NCBI RefSeq assembly: GCF_051020975.1 | Contig: NW_027478159.1 | Span: 17,438,501-17,502,500, forward strand | Length of the DNA stretch: 64,000 nt | Reading direction: 5' to 3' | Source of the DNA: Osmia lignaria lignaria | Lineage: Eukaryota; Arthropoda; Insecta; Hymenoptera; Megachilidae | Shown here: positions 50,181-63,500 of the stretch, one piece after another | Layout: every line of letters starts with the position of its first letter | Numbering within the stretch: position 1 is the first letter of the stretch | Made by a program: the position numbers and the translations under genes | The notes under the pieces: generated by a model | Told to the model about the DNA's origin: nothing | Seen by the model: only the letters and a program-made list of their open reading frames with translations | The model's database searches: none

Positions 50181-53100
50181 GATCAGATGCGTAGTTCTCG
50201 AGATATATCAAGATATTTAAAAGTTCCGAAGCCGCACCAACATAATAGAGATACAGAAACACCGTGGCCCCTTTCTTTGAGATAACTCTGCACTATTGCG
50301 AGCTGCAAATGCCACTTCCAGCTTAGCTGTGCAGAGGAAGAACAACAAGAAGAAGAAATATCTCGATATATGTCCGTCAGGCCAGTTCCTTTGAGCTGAA
50401 TCTGCAAATATCTCGGAAACGAAGCGAGCTATGGCAAAATGTTAAGAGACGTTTTTTGTAGAGAATTATGTTTCCTACAATTTATGTTCTATGATATTAT
50501 TTGATCAGAAGCGTAGTTTTCGAGATATATCGAGATATTTAAAAGTTCCGAAGACGCACCAACATAATAGAGATACAGAAACACCGTGGCCCCTTTCTTT
50601 GAGATAACTGTGCACTAGTGCGAGCCGCAAATGCCACTTCCAGCTTAGCTGTGCAGAAGAAGAACAACAAGAAGAAGAAATATCTCGAAATATGACCGTC
50701 AGGCCCCTTCCCTTGAGATGTATGTGCAAATATCTCGGAAACGAAGCGAGCTATGGCAAAATGTTAAGAAACCGTTTTTGTAGAGAATTAAGTTTCCTAC
50801 TTTTTATGTTCTATGATATTTTTTGATCAGACGCGTAGTTCTCGAGATATATCAAGATATTTAAAAGTTCCGAAGCCGCACCAACATAATAGAGATACAG
50901 AAACACCGTGGCCCCTTTCTTTGAGATAACTCTGCACTATTGCGAGCTGCAAATGCCACTTCCAGCTTAGCTGTGCAGAAGAAGAACAACAAGAAGAAGA
51001 AATATCTCGAAATATGTCCGTCAGGCCCCATCCCTTGAGATAAATCTGCAAATATCTCGGAAACGAAGAGAGCTATAGCAAAATGTTAAGCGACCTTTTT
51101 TGTAGAGAATTAAGTTTCCTACTTTTCATGTTCTATGATATTTTTTGATCAGATGCGTAGTTCTCGAGATATATCAAGATATTTAAAAGTTCCGAAGCCG
51201 CACCAACATAATAGAGATACAGAAACACCGTGGCCCCTTTCTTTGAGATAACTCTGCACGATTGCGAGCTGGAAATGCCACTTCCAGCTTAGCTGTGCAG
51301 AAGAAGAACAACAAGAAGAAGAAATATCTCGAAATATGTCCGTCAGGCCAGTTCCTTTGAGCTGAATCTGCAATTATCTCGGAAACGAAGCGAGCTATGG
51401 CAAAATGTTAAGATACGTTTTTTGTAGAGAATTATGTTTCCTACAATTTATGTTCTATGATATTTTTTGATCAGAAGCGTAGTTTTCGAGATATATCGAG
51501 ATATTTAAAAGTTCCGAAGACGCACCAACATAATAGAGATACAGAAACACCGTGGCCCCTTTCTTTGAGATAACTGTGCACTAGTGCGAGCCGCAAATGC
51601 CACTTCCAGCTTAGCTGTGCAGAAGAAGAACAAGAAGAAGAAGAAATATCTCGAAATATGTCCGTCAGGCCCCTTCCCTTGAGATATATCTGCAAATATC
51701 TCGGAAACGAAGCGAGCTATGGCAAAATGTTAAGAGACCTTTTTTGTAGAGAATTAGGTTTCCTACAATTTAGGTTCTATGATATTTTTTGATCAGAAGC
51801 GTAGTTTTCGAGATATATCGAGATATTTAAAAGTTCCGAAGCCGCACCAACATAATAGAGATACAGAAACACCGTGGCCCCTTTCTTTGAGATAACTCTG
51901 CACTAGTGCGAGCCGCAAATGCCACTTCCAGCTTAGCTGTGCAGAAGAAGAACAACAAGAAGAAGAAATATCTCGAAATATGTCCGTCAGGCCCCTTCCC
52001 TTGAGATAAATATGCAAATATCTCGGAAACGAAGCGAGCTATGGCAAAATGTTAAGAGACGTTTTTTGTAGAGAATTATGTTTCCTACAATTTATGTTCT
52101 ATGATATTATTTGATCAGAAGCGTAGTTTTCGAGATATATCGAGATATTTAAAAGTTCCGAAGACGCACCAACATAATAGAGATACAGAAACACCGTGGC
52201 CCCTTTCTTTGAGATAACTGTGCACTAGTGCGAGCCGCAAATGCCACTTCCAGCTTAGCTGTGCAGAAGAAGAACAACAAGAAGAAGAAATATCTCGAAA
52301 TATGACCGTCAGGCCCCTTCCCTTGAGATGTATGTGCAAATATCTCGGAAACGAAGCGAGCTATGGCAAAATGTTAAGAAACCGTTTTTGTAGAGAATTA
52401 AGTTTCCTACTTTTTATGTTCTATGATATTTTTTGATCAGACGCGTAGTTCTCGAGATATATCAAGATATTTAAAAGTTCCGAAGCCGCACCAACATAAT
52501 AGAGATACAGAAACACCGTGGCCCCTTTCTTTGAGATAACTCTGCACTATTGCGAGCTGCAAATGCCACTTCCAGCTTAGCTGTGCAGAAGAAGAACAAC
52601 AAGAAGAAGAAATATCTCGAAATATGTCCGTCAGGCCCCATCCCTTGAGATAAATCTGCAAATATCTCGGAAACGAAGAGAGCTATGGCAAAATGTTAAG
52701 CGACCTTTTTTGTAGAGAATTAAGTTTCCTACTTTTCATGTTCTATGATATTTTTTGATCAGATGCGTAGTTCTCGAGATATATCAAGATATTTAAAAGT
52801 TCCGAAGCCGCACCAACATAATAGAGATACAGAAACACCGTGGCCCCTTTCTTTGAGATAACTCTGCACGATTGCGAGCTGGAAATGCCACTTCCAGCTT
52901 AGCTGTGCAGAAGAAGAACAACAAGAAGAAGAAATATCTCGAAATATGTCCGTCAGGCCAGTTCCTTTGAGCTGAATCTGCAATTATCTCGGAAACGAAG
53001 CGAGCTATGGCAAAATGTTAAGAGACGTTTTTTGTAGAGAATTATGTTTCCTACAATTTATGTTCTATGATATTTTTTGATCAGAAGCGTAGTTTTCGAG

Positions 53101-56100
53101 ATATATCGAGATATTTAAAAGTTCCGAAGACGCACCAACATAATAGAGATACAGAAACACCGTGGCCCCTTTCTTTGAGATAACTGTGCACTAGTGCGAG
53201 CCGCAAATGCCACTTCCAGCTTAGCTGTGCAGAAGAAGAACAAGAAGAAGAAGAAATATCTCGAAATATGTCCGTCAGGCCCCTTCCCTTGAGATATATC
53301 TGCAAATATCTCGGAAACGAAGCGAGCTATGGCAAAATGTTAAGAGACCTTTTTTGTAGAGAATTAGGTTTCCTACAATTTAGGTTCTATGATATTTTTT
53401 GATCAGAAGCGTAGTTTTCGAGATATATCGAGATATTTAAAAGTTCCGAAGCCGCACCAACATAATAGAGATACAGAAACACCGTGGCCCCTTTCTTTGA
53501 GATAACTCTGCACTAGTGCGAGCCGCAAATGCCACTTCCAGCTTAGCTGTGCAGAAGAAGAACAACAAGAAGAAGAAATATCTCGAAATATGTCCGTCAG
53601 GCCCCTTCCCTTGAGATAAATATGCAAATATCTCGGAAACGAAGCGAGCTATGGCAAAATGTTAAGAGACCTTTTTTGTAGAGAATTAAGTTTCCTACTT
53701 TTTATGTTCTATGATATTTTTTGATCAGATGCGTAGTTCTCGAGATATATCAAGAGATTTAAAAGTTCCGAAGCCGCACCAACATAATAGAGATACAGAA
53801 ACACCGTGGCCCCTTTCTTTGAGATAACTCTGCACTATTGCGAGCTGCAAATGCCACTTCCAGCTTAGCTGTGCAGAGGAAGAACAACAAGAAGAAGAAA
53901 TATCTCGAAATATGTCCGTCAGGCCAGTTCCTTTGAGCTGAATCTGCAAATATCTCGGAAACGAAGCGAGCTATGGCAAAATGTTAAGAGACGTTTTTTG
54001 TAGAGAATTATGTTTCCTACAATTTATGTTCTATGATATTATTTGATCAGAAGCGTAGTTTTCGAGATATATCGAGATATTTAAAAGTTCCGAAGACGCA
54101 CCAACATAATAGAGATACAGAAACACCGTGGCCCCTTTCTTTGAGATAACTGTGCACTAGTGCGAGCCGCAAATGCCACTTCCAGCTTAGCTGTGCAGAA
54201 GAAGAACAACAAGAAGAAGAAATATCTCGAAATATGTCCGTCAGGCCCCTTCCCTTGAGATGTATGTGCAAATATCTCGGAAACGAAGCGAGCTATGGCA
54301 AAATGTTAAGAAACCGTTTTTGTAGAGAATTAAGTTTCCTACTTTTTATGTTCTATGATATTTTTTGATCAGACGCGTAGTTCTCGAGATATATCAAGAT
54401 ATTTAAAAGTTCCGAAGCCGCACCAACATAATAGAGATACAGAAACACCGTGGCCCCTTTCTTTGAGATAACTCTGCACTATTGCGAGCTGCAAATGCCA
54501 CTTCCAGCTTAGCTGTGCAGAAGAAGAACAACAAGAAGAAGAAATATCTCGAAATATGTCCGTCAGGCCAGTTCCTTTGAGCTGAATCTGCAATTATCTC
54601 GGAAACGAAGCGAGCTATGGCAAAATGTTAAGATACGTTTTTTGTAGAGAATTATGTTTCCTACAATTTATGTTCTATGATATTTTTTGATCAGAAGCGT
54701 AGTTTTCGAGATATATCGAGATATTTAAAAGTTCCGAAGACGCACCAACATAATAGAGATACAGAAACACCGTGGCCCCTTTCTTTGAGATAACTGTGCA
54801 CTAGTGCGAGCCGCAAATGCCACTTCCAGCTTAGCTGTGCAGAAGAAGAACAAGAAGAAGAAGAAATATCTCGAAATATGTCCGTCAGGCCCCTTCCCTT
54901 GAGATATATCTGCAAATATCTCGGAAACGAAGCGAGCTATGGCAAAATGTTAAGAGACCTTTTTTGTAGAGAATTAGGTTTCCTACAATTTAGGTTCTAT
55001 GATATTTTTTGATCAGAAGCGTAGTTTTCGAGATATATCGAGATATTTAAAAGTTCCGAAGCCGCACCAACATAATAGAGATACAGAAACACCGTGGCCC
55101 CTTTCTTTGAGATAACTCTGCACTAGTGCGAGCCGCAAATGCCACTTCCAGCTTAGCTGTGCAGAAGAAGAACAACAAGAAGAAGAAATATCTCGAAATA
55201 TGTCCGTCAGGCCCCTTCCCTTGAGATAAATATGCAAATATCTCGGAAACGAAGCGAGCTATGGCAAAATGTTAAGAGACGTTTTTTGTAGAGAATTATG
55301 TTTCCTACAATTTATGTTCTATGATATTATTTGATCAGAAGCGTAGTTTTCGAGATATATCGAGATATTTAAAAGTTCCGAAGACGCACCAACATAATAG
55401 AGATACAGAAACACCGTGGCCCCTTTCTTTGAGATAACTGTGCACTAGTGCGAGCCGCAAATGCCACTTCCAGCTTAGCTGTGCAGAAGAAGAACAACAA
55501 GAAGAAGAAATATCTCGAAATATGACCGTCAGGCCCCTTCCCTTGAGATGTATGTGCAAATATCTCGGAAACGAAGCGAGCTATGGCAAAATGTTAAGAA
55601 ACCGTTTTTGTAGAGAATTAAGTTTCCTACTTTTTATGTTCTATGATATTTTTTGATCAGACGCGTAGTTCTCGAGATATATCAAGATATTTAAAAGTTC
55701 CGAAGCCGCACCAACATAATAGAGATACAGAAACACCGTGGCCCCTTTCTTTGAGATAACTCTGCACTATTGCGAGCTGCAAATGCCACTTCCAGCTTAG
55801 CTGTGCAGAAGAAGAACAACAAGAAGAAGAAATATCTCGAAATATGTCCGTCAGGCCCCATCCCTTGAGATAAATCTGCAAATATCTCGGAAACGAAGAG
55901 AGCTATGGCAAAATGTTAAGCGACCTTTTTTGTAGAGAATTAAGTTTCCTACTTTTCATGTTCTATGATATTTTTTGATCAGATGCGTAGTTCTCGAGAT
56001 ATATCAAGATATTTAAAAGTTCCGAAGCCGCACCAACATAATAGAGATACAGAAACACCGTGGCCCCTTTCTTTGAGATAACTCTGCACGATTGCGAGCT

Positions 56101-57586
56101 GGAAATGCCACTTCCAGCTTAGCTGTGCAGAAGAAGAACAACAAGAAGAAGAAATATCTCGAAATATGTCCGTCAGGCCAGTTCCTTTGAGCTGAATCTG
56201 CAATTATCTCGGAAACGAAGCGAGCTATGGCAAAATGTTAAGAGACGTTTTTTGTAGAGAATTATGTTTCCTACAATTTATGTTCTATGATATTTTTTGA
56301 TCAGAAGCGTAGTTTTCGAGATATATCGAGATATTTAAAAGTTCCGAAGACGCACCAACATAATAGAGATACAGAAACACCGTGGCCCCTTTCTTTGAGA
56401 TAACTGTGCACTAGTGCGAGCCGCAAATGCCACTTCCAGCTTAGCTGTGCAGAAGAAGAACAAGAAGAAGAAGAAATATCTCGAAATATGTCCGTCAGGC
56501 CCCTTCCCTTGAGATATATCTGCAAATATCTCGGAAACGAAGCGAGCTATGGCAAAATGTTAAGAGACCTTTTTTGTAGAGAATTAGGTTTCCTACAATT
56601 TAGGTTCTATGATATTTTTTGATCAGAAGCGTAGTTTTCGAGATATATCGAGATATTTAAAAGTTCCGAAGCCGCACCAACATAATAGAGATACAGAAAC
56701 ACCGTGGCCCCTTTCTTTGAGATAACTCTGCACTAGTGCGAGCCGCAAATGCCACTTCCAGCTTAGCTGTGCAGAAGAAGAACAACAAGAAGAAGAAATA
56801 TCTCGAAATATGTCCGTCAGGCCCCTTCCCTTGAGATAAATATGCAAATATCTCGGAAACGAAGCGAGCTATGGCAAAATGTTAAGAGACCTTTTTTGTA
56901 GAGAATTAAGTTTCCTACTTTTTATGTTCTATGATATTTTTTGATCAGATGCGTAGTTCTCGAGATATATCAAGAGATTTAAAAGTTCCGAAGCCGCACC
57001 AACATAATAGAGATACAGAAACACCGTGGCCCCTTTCTTTGAGATAACTCTGCACTATTGCGAGCTGCAAATGCCACTTCCAGCTTAGCTGTGCAGAGGA
57101 AGAACAACAAGAAGAAGAAATATCTCGAAATATGTCCGTCAGGCCAGTTCCTTTGAGCTGAATCTGCAAATATCTCGGAAACGAAGCGAGCTATGGCAAA
57201 ATGTTAAGAGACGTTTTTTGTAGAGAATTATGTTTCCTACAATTTATGTTCTATGATATTATTTGATCAGAAGCGTAGTTTTCGAGATATATCGAGATAT
57301 TTAAAAGTTCCGAAGACGCACCAACATAATAGAGATACAGAAACACCGTGGCCCCTTTCTTTGAGATAACTGTGCACTAGTGCGAGCCGCAAATGCCACT
57401 TCCAGCTTAGCTGTGCAGAAGAAGAACAACAAGAAGAAGAAATATCTCGAAATATGTCCGTCAGGCCCCTTCCCTTGAGATGTATGTGCAAATATCTCGG
57501 AAACGAAGCGAGCTATGGCAAAATGTTAAGAAACCGTTTTTGTAGAGAATTAAGTTTCCTACTTTTTATGTTCTATGATATTTTTT
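50181..57586 (+). repeat. Higher-order repeat region built from monomer types A-F
   Basis: After an E-like (49859) and an F-like (50181) monomer the order is A B C D E (50503, 50825, 51147, 51469, 51791), A B C D E F (52113 to 54044), A' BC D E (54045, 54367, 54689, 55011), A B C D E F (55333 to 57264), A' (57265). A: ATTATTTGATCAG, AAGACGCACC, ATGACCGTC, GATGTATGTGC. B: GACGCG, CCCCATCCC, GAAGAGAGC, TAAGCGACC. C: CACGATTGCGAGCTGG, CCAGTTCC, GCAATTATCTC. D: AAGACGCACC with GAACAAGAAG. E: CACTAGTGCGAGCCGC with AAATATGC. F: ATCAAGAGATTT with CCAGTTCC. 52113 to about 54490 and 55333 to about 57710 match at an offset of 3220 (10 monomers) with no mismatch found in the stretches I compared. Confidence 0.9.
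54367..54688 (+). repeat. Hybrid monomer: left of type B, right of type C
   Basis: The left part has B states (GACGCG, CACTATTGCGAGCTGC); the right part has C states (CCAGTTCCTTTGAGCTG, GCAATTATCTC). The switch lies between 54492 and 54569. It replaces a B-C pair by a single monomer, a one-monomer deletion. It also carries AAGATACGTTT (near 54630), which is otherwise seen only in the first C copy (near 51411); the C copies near 53030 and 56240 read AAGAGACGTTT. This ties the fusion to the 50825-51468 lineage. Confidence 0.85.
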
Positions 57587-60500
57587 GATCAGACGCGTAG
57601 TTCTCGAGATATATCAAGATATTTAAAAGTTCCGAAGCCGCACCAACATAATAGAGATACAGAAACACCGTGGCCCCTTTCTTTGAGATAACTCTGCACT
57701 ATTGCGAGCTGCAAATGCCACTTCCAGCTTAGCTGTGCAGAAGAAGAACAACAAGAAGAAGAAATATCTCGAAATATGTCCGTCAGGCCCCATCCCTTGA
57801 GATAAATCTGCAAATATCTCGGAAACGAAGAGAGCTATGGCAAAATGTTAAGCGACCTTTTTTGTAGAGAATTAAGTTTCCTACTTTTCATGTTCTATGA
57901 TATTTTTTGATCAGATGCGTAGTTCTCGAGATATATCAAGATATTTAAAAGTTCCGAAGCCGCACCAACATAATAGAGATACAGAAACACCGTGGCCCCT
58001 TTCTTTGAGATAACTCTGCACTATTGCGAGCTGGAAATGCCACTTCCAGTTTAGCTGTGCAGAAGAAGAACAACAAGAAGAAGAAATATCTCGAAATATG
58101 TCCGTTAGGCCCCTTCCCTTGAGATAAATCTGCAAATATCTCGGAAACGAAGCGAGCTATGGCAAAATGTTGAGAGACCTTTTTTGTAGAGAATTAAGTT
58201 TCCTACTTTTTATGATCTATGATATTTTTTGATCAGATGCGTAGTTCTCGAGATATATCAAGATATTTAAAAGTTCCGAAGCCGCACCAACATAATAGAG
58301 ATACAGAAACACCGTGGCCCCTTTCTTTGAGATAACTCTGTACTATTGCGAGCTGCAAATGCCACTTCCAGCTTAGCTGTGCAGAGGAAGAACAACAAGA
58401 AGAAGAAATACCTCGAAATATGTCCGTCAGGCCAGTTCCTTTGAGTTGAATCTGCAAATATCTCGGAAACGAAGCGAGCTATGGCAAAATGTTAAGAGAC
58501 CTTTTTTGTAGAGAATTATGTTTCCTACAATTTATGTTCTATGATATTTTTTGATCAGAAGCGTAGTTTTCGAGATATATCGAGATATTTAAAAGTTCCG
58601 AAGCCGCAGCAACATAATAGAGATACAGAAACACCGTGGCCCCTTTCTTTGAGATAACTCTGCACTAGTGCGAGCCGCAAATGCCACTTCCAGCTTAGCT
58701 GTGCAGAAGAAGAACAACAAGAAGAAGAAATATCTCGAAATATGTCCGTCAGGCCCCTTCCCTTGAGATAAATCTGCACATAACTCGGAAACGAAGCGAG
58801 CTATGGCAAAATGTGAAGAGACCTTTTGTGTAGAGAATTAAGTTTCCTACTTTTTATGTTCTATGATATTTTTTGATCAGATGCGTAGTTCTCGAGATAT
58901 ATCAAGATATTTAAAAGTTCCGAAGCTGCACCAACATAATAGAGGTACAGAAACACCGTGGCCTCTTTCTTTGAGATAACTCTGCACTATTGCGAGCTGC
59001 AAATGCCACTTCGAGCTTAGCTGTGCAGAAGAAGAACAACAAGAAGAAGAAATATCTCGAAATATGTCCGTCAGACCCCTTCCCTTGAGATGAATCTGCA
59101 AATATCTCGGGAACGAAGCGAGCTATGGCAAAATGTTAAGAGACCTTTTTTGTAGAGAATAATGTTTCCTACAATTTACGTTCTATGATGTTTTTTGATC
59201 AGAAGCGTAGTTCTCGAGATATATCAAGATATTTAAAAGTTCCGAAGCCGCACCAACATAATAGAGATACAGAAACACCGTGGCCCCTTTCTTTGAGATA
59301 ACTCTGCACTAGTGCGAGCCGCAAATGCCACTTCCAGCTTAGCTGTGCAGAAGAAGAACAACAAGAAGAAGAAATATCTCGAAATATGTCCGTCAGGCCC
59401 CTTCCCTTGAGATAAATATGCAAATATCTCGGAAACGAAGCGAGCTATGGCAAAATGTTAAGAGACCATTTTTGTAGAGAATTAAGTTTCCTACTTTTTA
59501 TGTTCTATGATATTTTTTGATCAGATGCGTAGTTCTCGAGATATATCAAGATATTTAAAAGTTCCGAAGCCGCACCAACATAATAGAGATACAGAAACAC
59601 CGTGGCCCCTTTCCTTGAGATAACTCTGCACTATTGCGAGCTGCAAATGCCACTTCCAGCTTAGCTGTGCAGAGGAAGAACAACAAGAAGAAGAAATATC
59701 TCGAAATATGTCCGTCAGGCCAGTTCCTTTGAGTTGAATCTGCAAATATCTCGGAAACGAAGCGAGCTATGGCAAAATGTTAAGAGACCTTTTTTGTAGA
59801 GAATTATGTTTCCTACAATTTATCTTCTATGATATTTTTTGTTCAGAAGCGTAGTTTTCGAGATATATCGAGATATTTAAAATTTCCGAAGCCGCACCAA
59901 CATAATAGAGATACAGAAACACCGTGGCCCCTTTCTTTGAGATAACTCTGCACTAGTGCGAGCCGCAAATGCCACTTCCAGCTTAGCTGTGCAGAAGAAG
60001 AACAACAATAAGAAGAAGTATCTCGAAATATGTCCGTCAGGCCCGTTCCTTTGAGCTGAATCTGCAAATATCTCGGAAACGAAGCGAGCTATGGCAAAAT
60101 GTTAAGAGACGTTTTTTGTAGAGAATTATGTTTCCTACAATTTATGTTCTATGATATTTTTTGATCAGAAGCGTAGTTTTCGAGATATATCGAGATATTT
60201 AAAAGTTCCGAAGCCGCACCAACATAATAGAGATACAGAAACACCGTGGCCCCTTTCTTTGAGATAACTCTGCACTAGTGCGAGCCGCAAATGCCACTTC
60301 CAGCTTAGCTGTGCAGAAGAAGAACAACGAGAAGAAGAAATATCTCGAAATATGTCCGTCAGGCCCCTTCCCTTGAGATAAATCTGCAGATATCTCGGAA
60401 ACGAAGCGAGCTATGGCAAAATGTGAAGAGACCTTTTGTGTAGAGAATTAAGTTTCCTACTTTTTATCTTCTATGATATTTTTTGATCAGATGCGTAGTT

Positions 60501-63500
60501 CTCGGGATATATCAAGATATTTAAAAGTTCCGAAGCCGCACCAACATAATAGAGATACAGAAACACCGTGGCCCCTTTCTTTGAGATAACTCTGCACTAT
60601 TGCGAGCTGCAAATGCCACTTCCAGCTTAGCTGTGCAGAAGAAGAACAACAAGAAGAAGAAATATCTCGAAATATGTCCGTCAGGCCCCTTCCCTTGAGA
60701 TAAATCTGCAAATATCTCGGAAACGAAGCGAGCTATGGCAAAATGTTAAGCGACTTTATTTGTAGAGAATTATGTTTCCTACTTTTTACGTTCTATGATA
60801 TTTTTTAATCAGATGCGTAGTTCTCGAGATATATAAAGATATTTTAAAGTTCCGAAGCCGCACCAACATAATAGAGATACAGAAACACCGTGGCCCCTTT
60901 CTTCGAGATAACTCTGCACTATTGCGAGCTGCAAATGCCACTTCCAGCTTAGCTGTGCAGAGGAAGAACAACAAGAAGAAGAAATATCTCGAAATATGTC
61001 CGTCAGGCCAGTTCCTTTGAGCTGAATCTGCAAATATCTCGGAAACGAAGCGAGCTATGGCAAAATGTTAAGAGACGTTTTTTGTAGAGAATTATGTTTC
61101 GTACAATTTATGTTCTATGATATTTTTTGATCAGAAGCGTAGTTTTCGAGATATATCGAGATATTTAAAAGTTCCGAAGACGCACCAACATAATAGAGAT
61201 ACAGAAACACCGTGGCCCCTTTCTTTGAGATAACTGTGCACTAGTGCGAGCCGCAAATGCCACTTCCAGCTTAGCTGTGCAGAAGAAGAACAACAAGAAG
61301 AAGAAATATCTCGAAATATGTTCGTCAGGCCCCTTCCCTTGAGATATATCTGCAAATATCTCGGAAACGAAGCGAGCTATGGCAAAATGTTAAGAGACCG
61401 TTTTTGTAGAGAATTAAGTTTCCTACTTTTTATGTTCTATGATATTTTTTGATCAGACGCGTAGTTCTCGAGATATATCAAGATATTTAAAAGTTCCGAA
61501 GCCGCACCAACATAATAGAGATACAGAAACACCGTGGCCCCTTTCTTTGAGATAACTCTGCACTATTGCGAGCTGCAAATGCCACTTCCAGCTTAGCTGT
61601 GCAGAAGAAGAACAACAAGAAGAAGAAATATCTCGAAAAATGTCCGTCAGGCCCCTTCCCTTGAGATAAATCTGCAAATATCTCGGAAACGAAGCGAGCT
61701 ATGGCAAAATGTTAAGAGACCTTTTTTGTAGAGAATTAAGTTTCCTACTTTTTATGTTCTATGATATTTTTTGATCAGATGCGTAGTTCTCGAGATATAT
61801 CAAGATATTTAAAAGTTCCGAAGCCGCACCAACATAATAGAGATACAGAAACACCGTGGCCCCTTTCTTTGAGACAACTCTGCACTATTGCGAGCTGGAA
61901 ATGCCACTTCCAGTTTAGCTGTGCAGAAGAAGAACAACAAGAAGAAGAAATATCTCGAAATATGTCCGTTAGGCCCCTTCCCTTGAGATAAATCTGCAAA
62001 TATCTCGGAAACGAAGCGAGCTATGGCAAAATGTTAAGAGACCTTTTTTGTAGAGAATTAAGTTTCCTACTTTTTATGTTCTATGATATTTTTTGATCAG
62101 ATGCGTAGTTCTCGAGATATATCGAGATATTTAAAAGTTCCGAAGACGCACCAACATAATAGAGATACAGAAACACCGTGGCCCCTTTCTTTGAGATAAC
62201 TGTGCACTAGTGCGAGCCGCAAATGCCACTTCCAGCTTAGCTGTGCAGAAGAAGAACAACAAGAAGAAGAAATATCTCGAAATATGTCCGTCAGGCCCCT
62301 TCCCTTGAGATGTATGTGCAAATATCTCGGAAACGAAGCGAGCTATGGCAAAATGTTAAGAAACCGTTTTTGTAGAGAATTAAGTTTCCTACTTTTTATG
62401 TTCTATGATATTTTTTGATCAGACGCGTAGTTCTCGAGATATATCAAGATATTTAAAAGTTCCGAAGCCGCACCAACATAATAGAGATACAGAAACACCG
62501 TGGCCCCTTTCTTTGAGATAACTCTGCACTATTGCGAGCTGCAAATGCCACTTCCAGCTTAGCTGTGCAGAAGAAGAACAACAAGAAGAAGAAATATCTC
62601 GAAATATGTCCGTCAGGCCCCATCCCTTGAGATAAATCTGCAAATATCTCGGAAACGAAGAGAGCTATGGCAAAATGTTAAGCGACCTTTTTTGTAGAGA
62701 ATTAAGTTTCCTACTTTTCATGTTCTATGATATTTTTTGATCAGATGCGTAGTTCTCGAGATATATCAAGATATTTAAAAGTTCCGAAGCCGCACCAACA
62801 TAATAGAGATACAGAAACACCGTGTCCCCTTTCTTTGAGATAACTCTGCACTATTGCGAGCTGGAAATGCCACTTCCAGTTTAGCTGTGCAGAAGAAGAA
62901 CAACAAGAAGAAGAAATATCTCGAAATATGTCCGTTAGGCCCCTTCCCTTGAGATAAATCTGCAAATATCTCGGAAACGAAGCGAGCTATGGCAAAATGT
63001 TGAGAGACCTTTTTTGTAGAGAATTAAGTTTCCTACTTTTTATGATCTATGATATTTTTTGATCAGATGCGTAGTTCTCGAGATATATCAAGATATTTAA
63101 AAGTTCCGAAGCTGCACCAACATAATAGAGATACAGAAACACCGTGGCCCCTTTCTTTGAGATAACTCTGTACTATTGCGAGCTGCAAATGCCACTTCCA
63201 GCTTAGCTGTGCAGAGGAAGAACAACAAGAAGAAGAAATACCTCGAAATATGTCCGTCAGGCCAGTTCCTTTGAGTTGAATCTGCAAATATCTCGGAAAC
63301 GAAGCGAGCTATGGCAAAATGTTAAGAGACCTTTTTTGTAGAGAATTATGTTTCCTACAATTTATGTTCTATGATATTTTTTGATCAGAAGCGTAGTTTT
63401 CGAGATATATCGAGATATTTAAAAGTTCCGAAGCCGCAGCAACATAATAGAGATACAGAAACACCGTGGCCCCTTTCTTTGAGATAACTCTGCACTAGTG

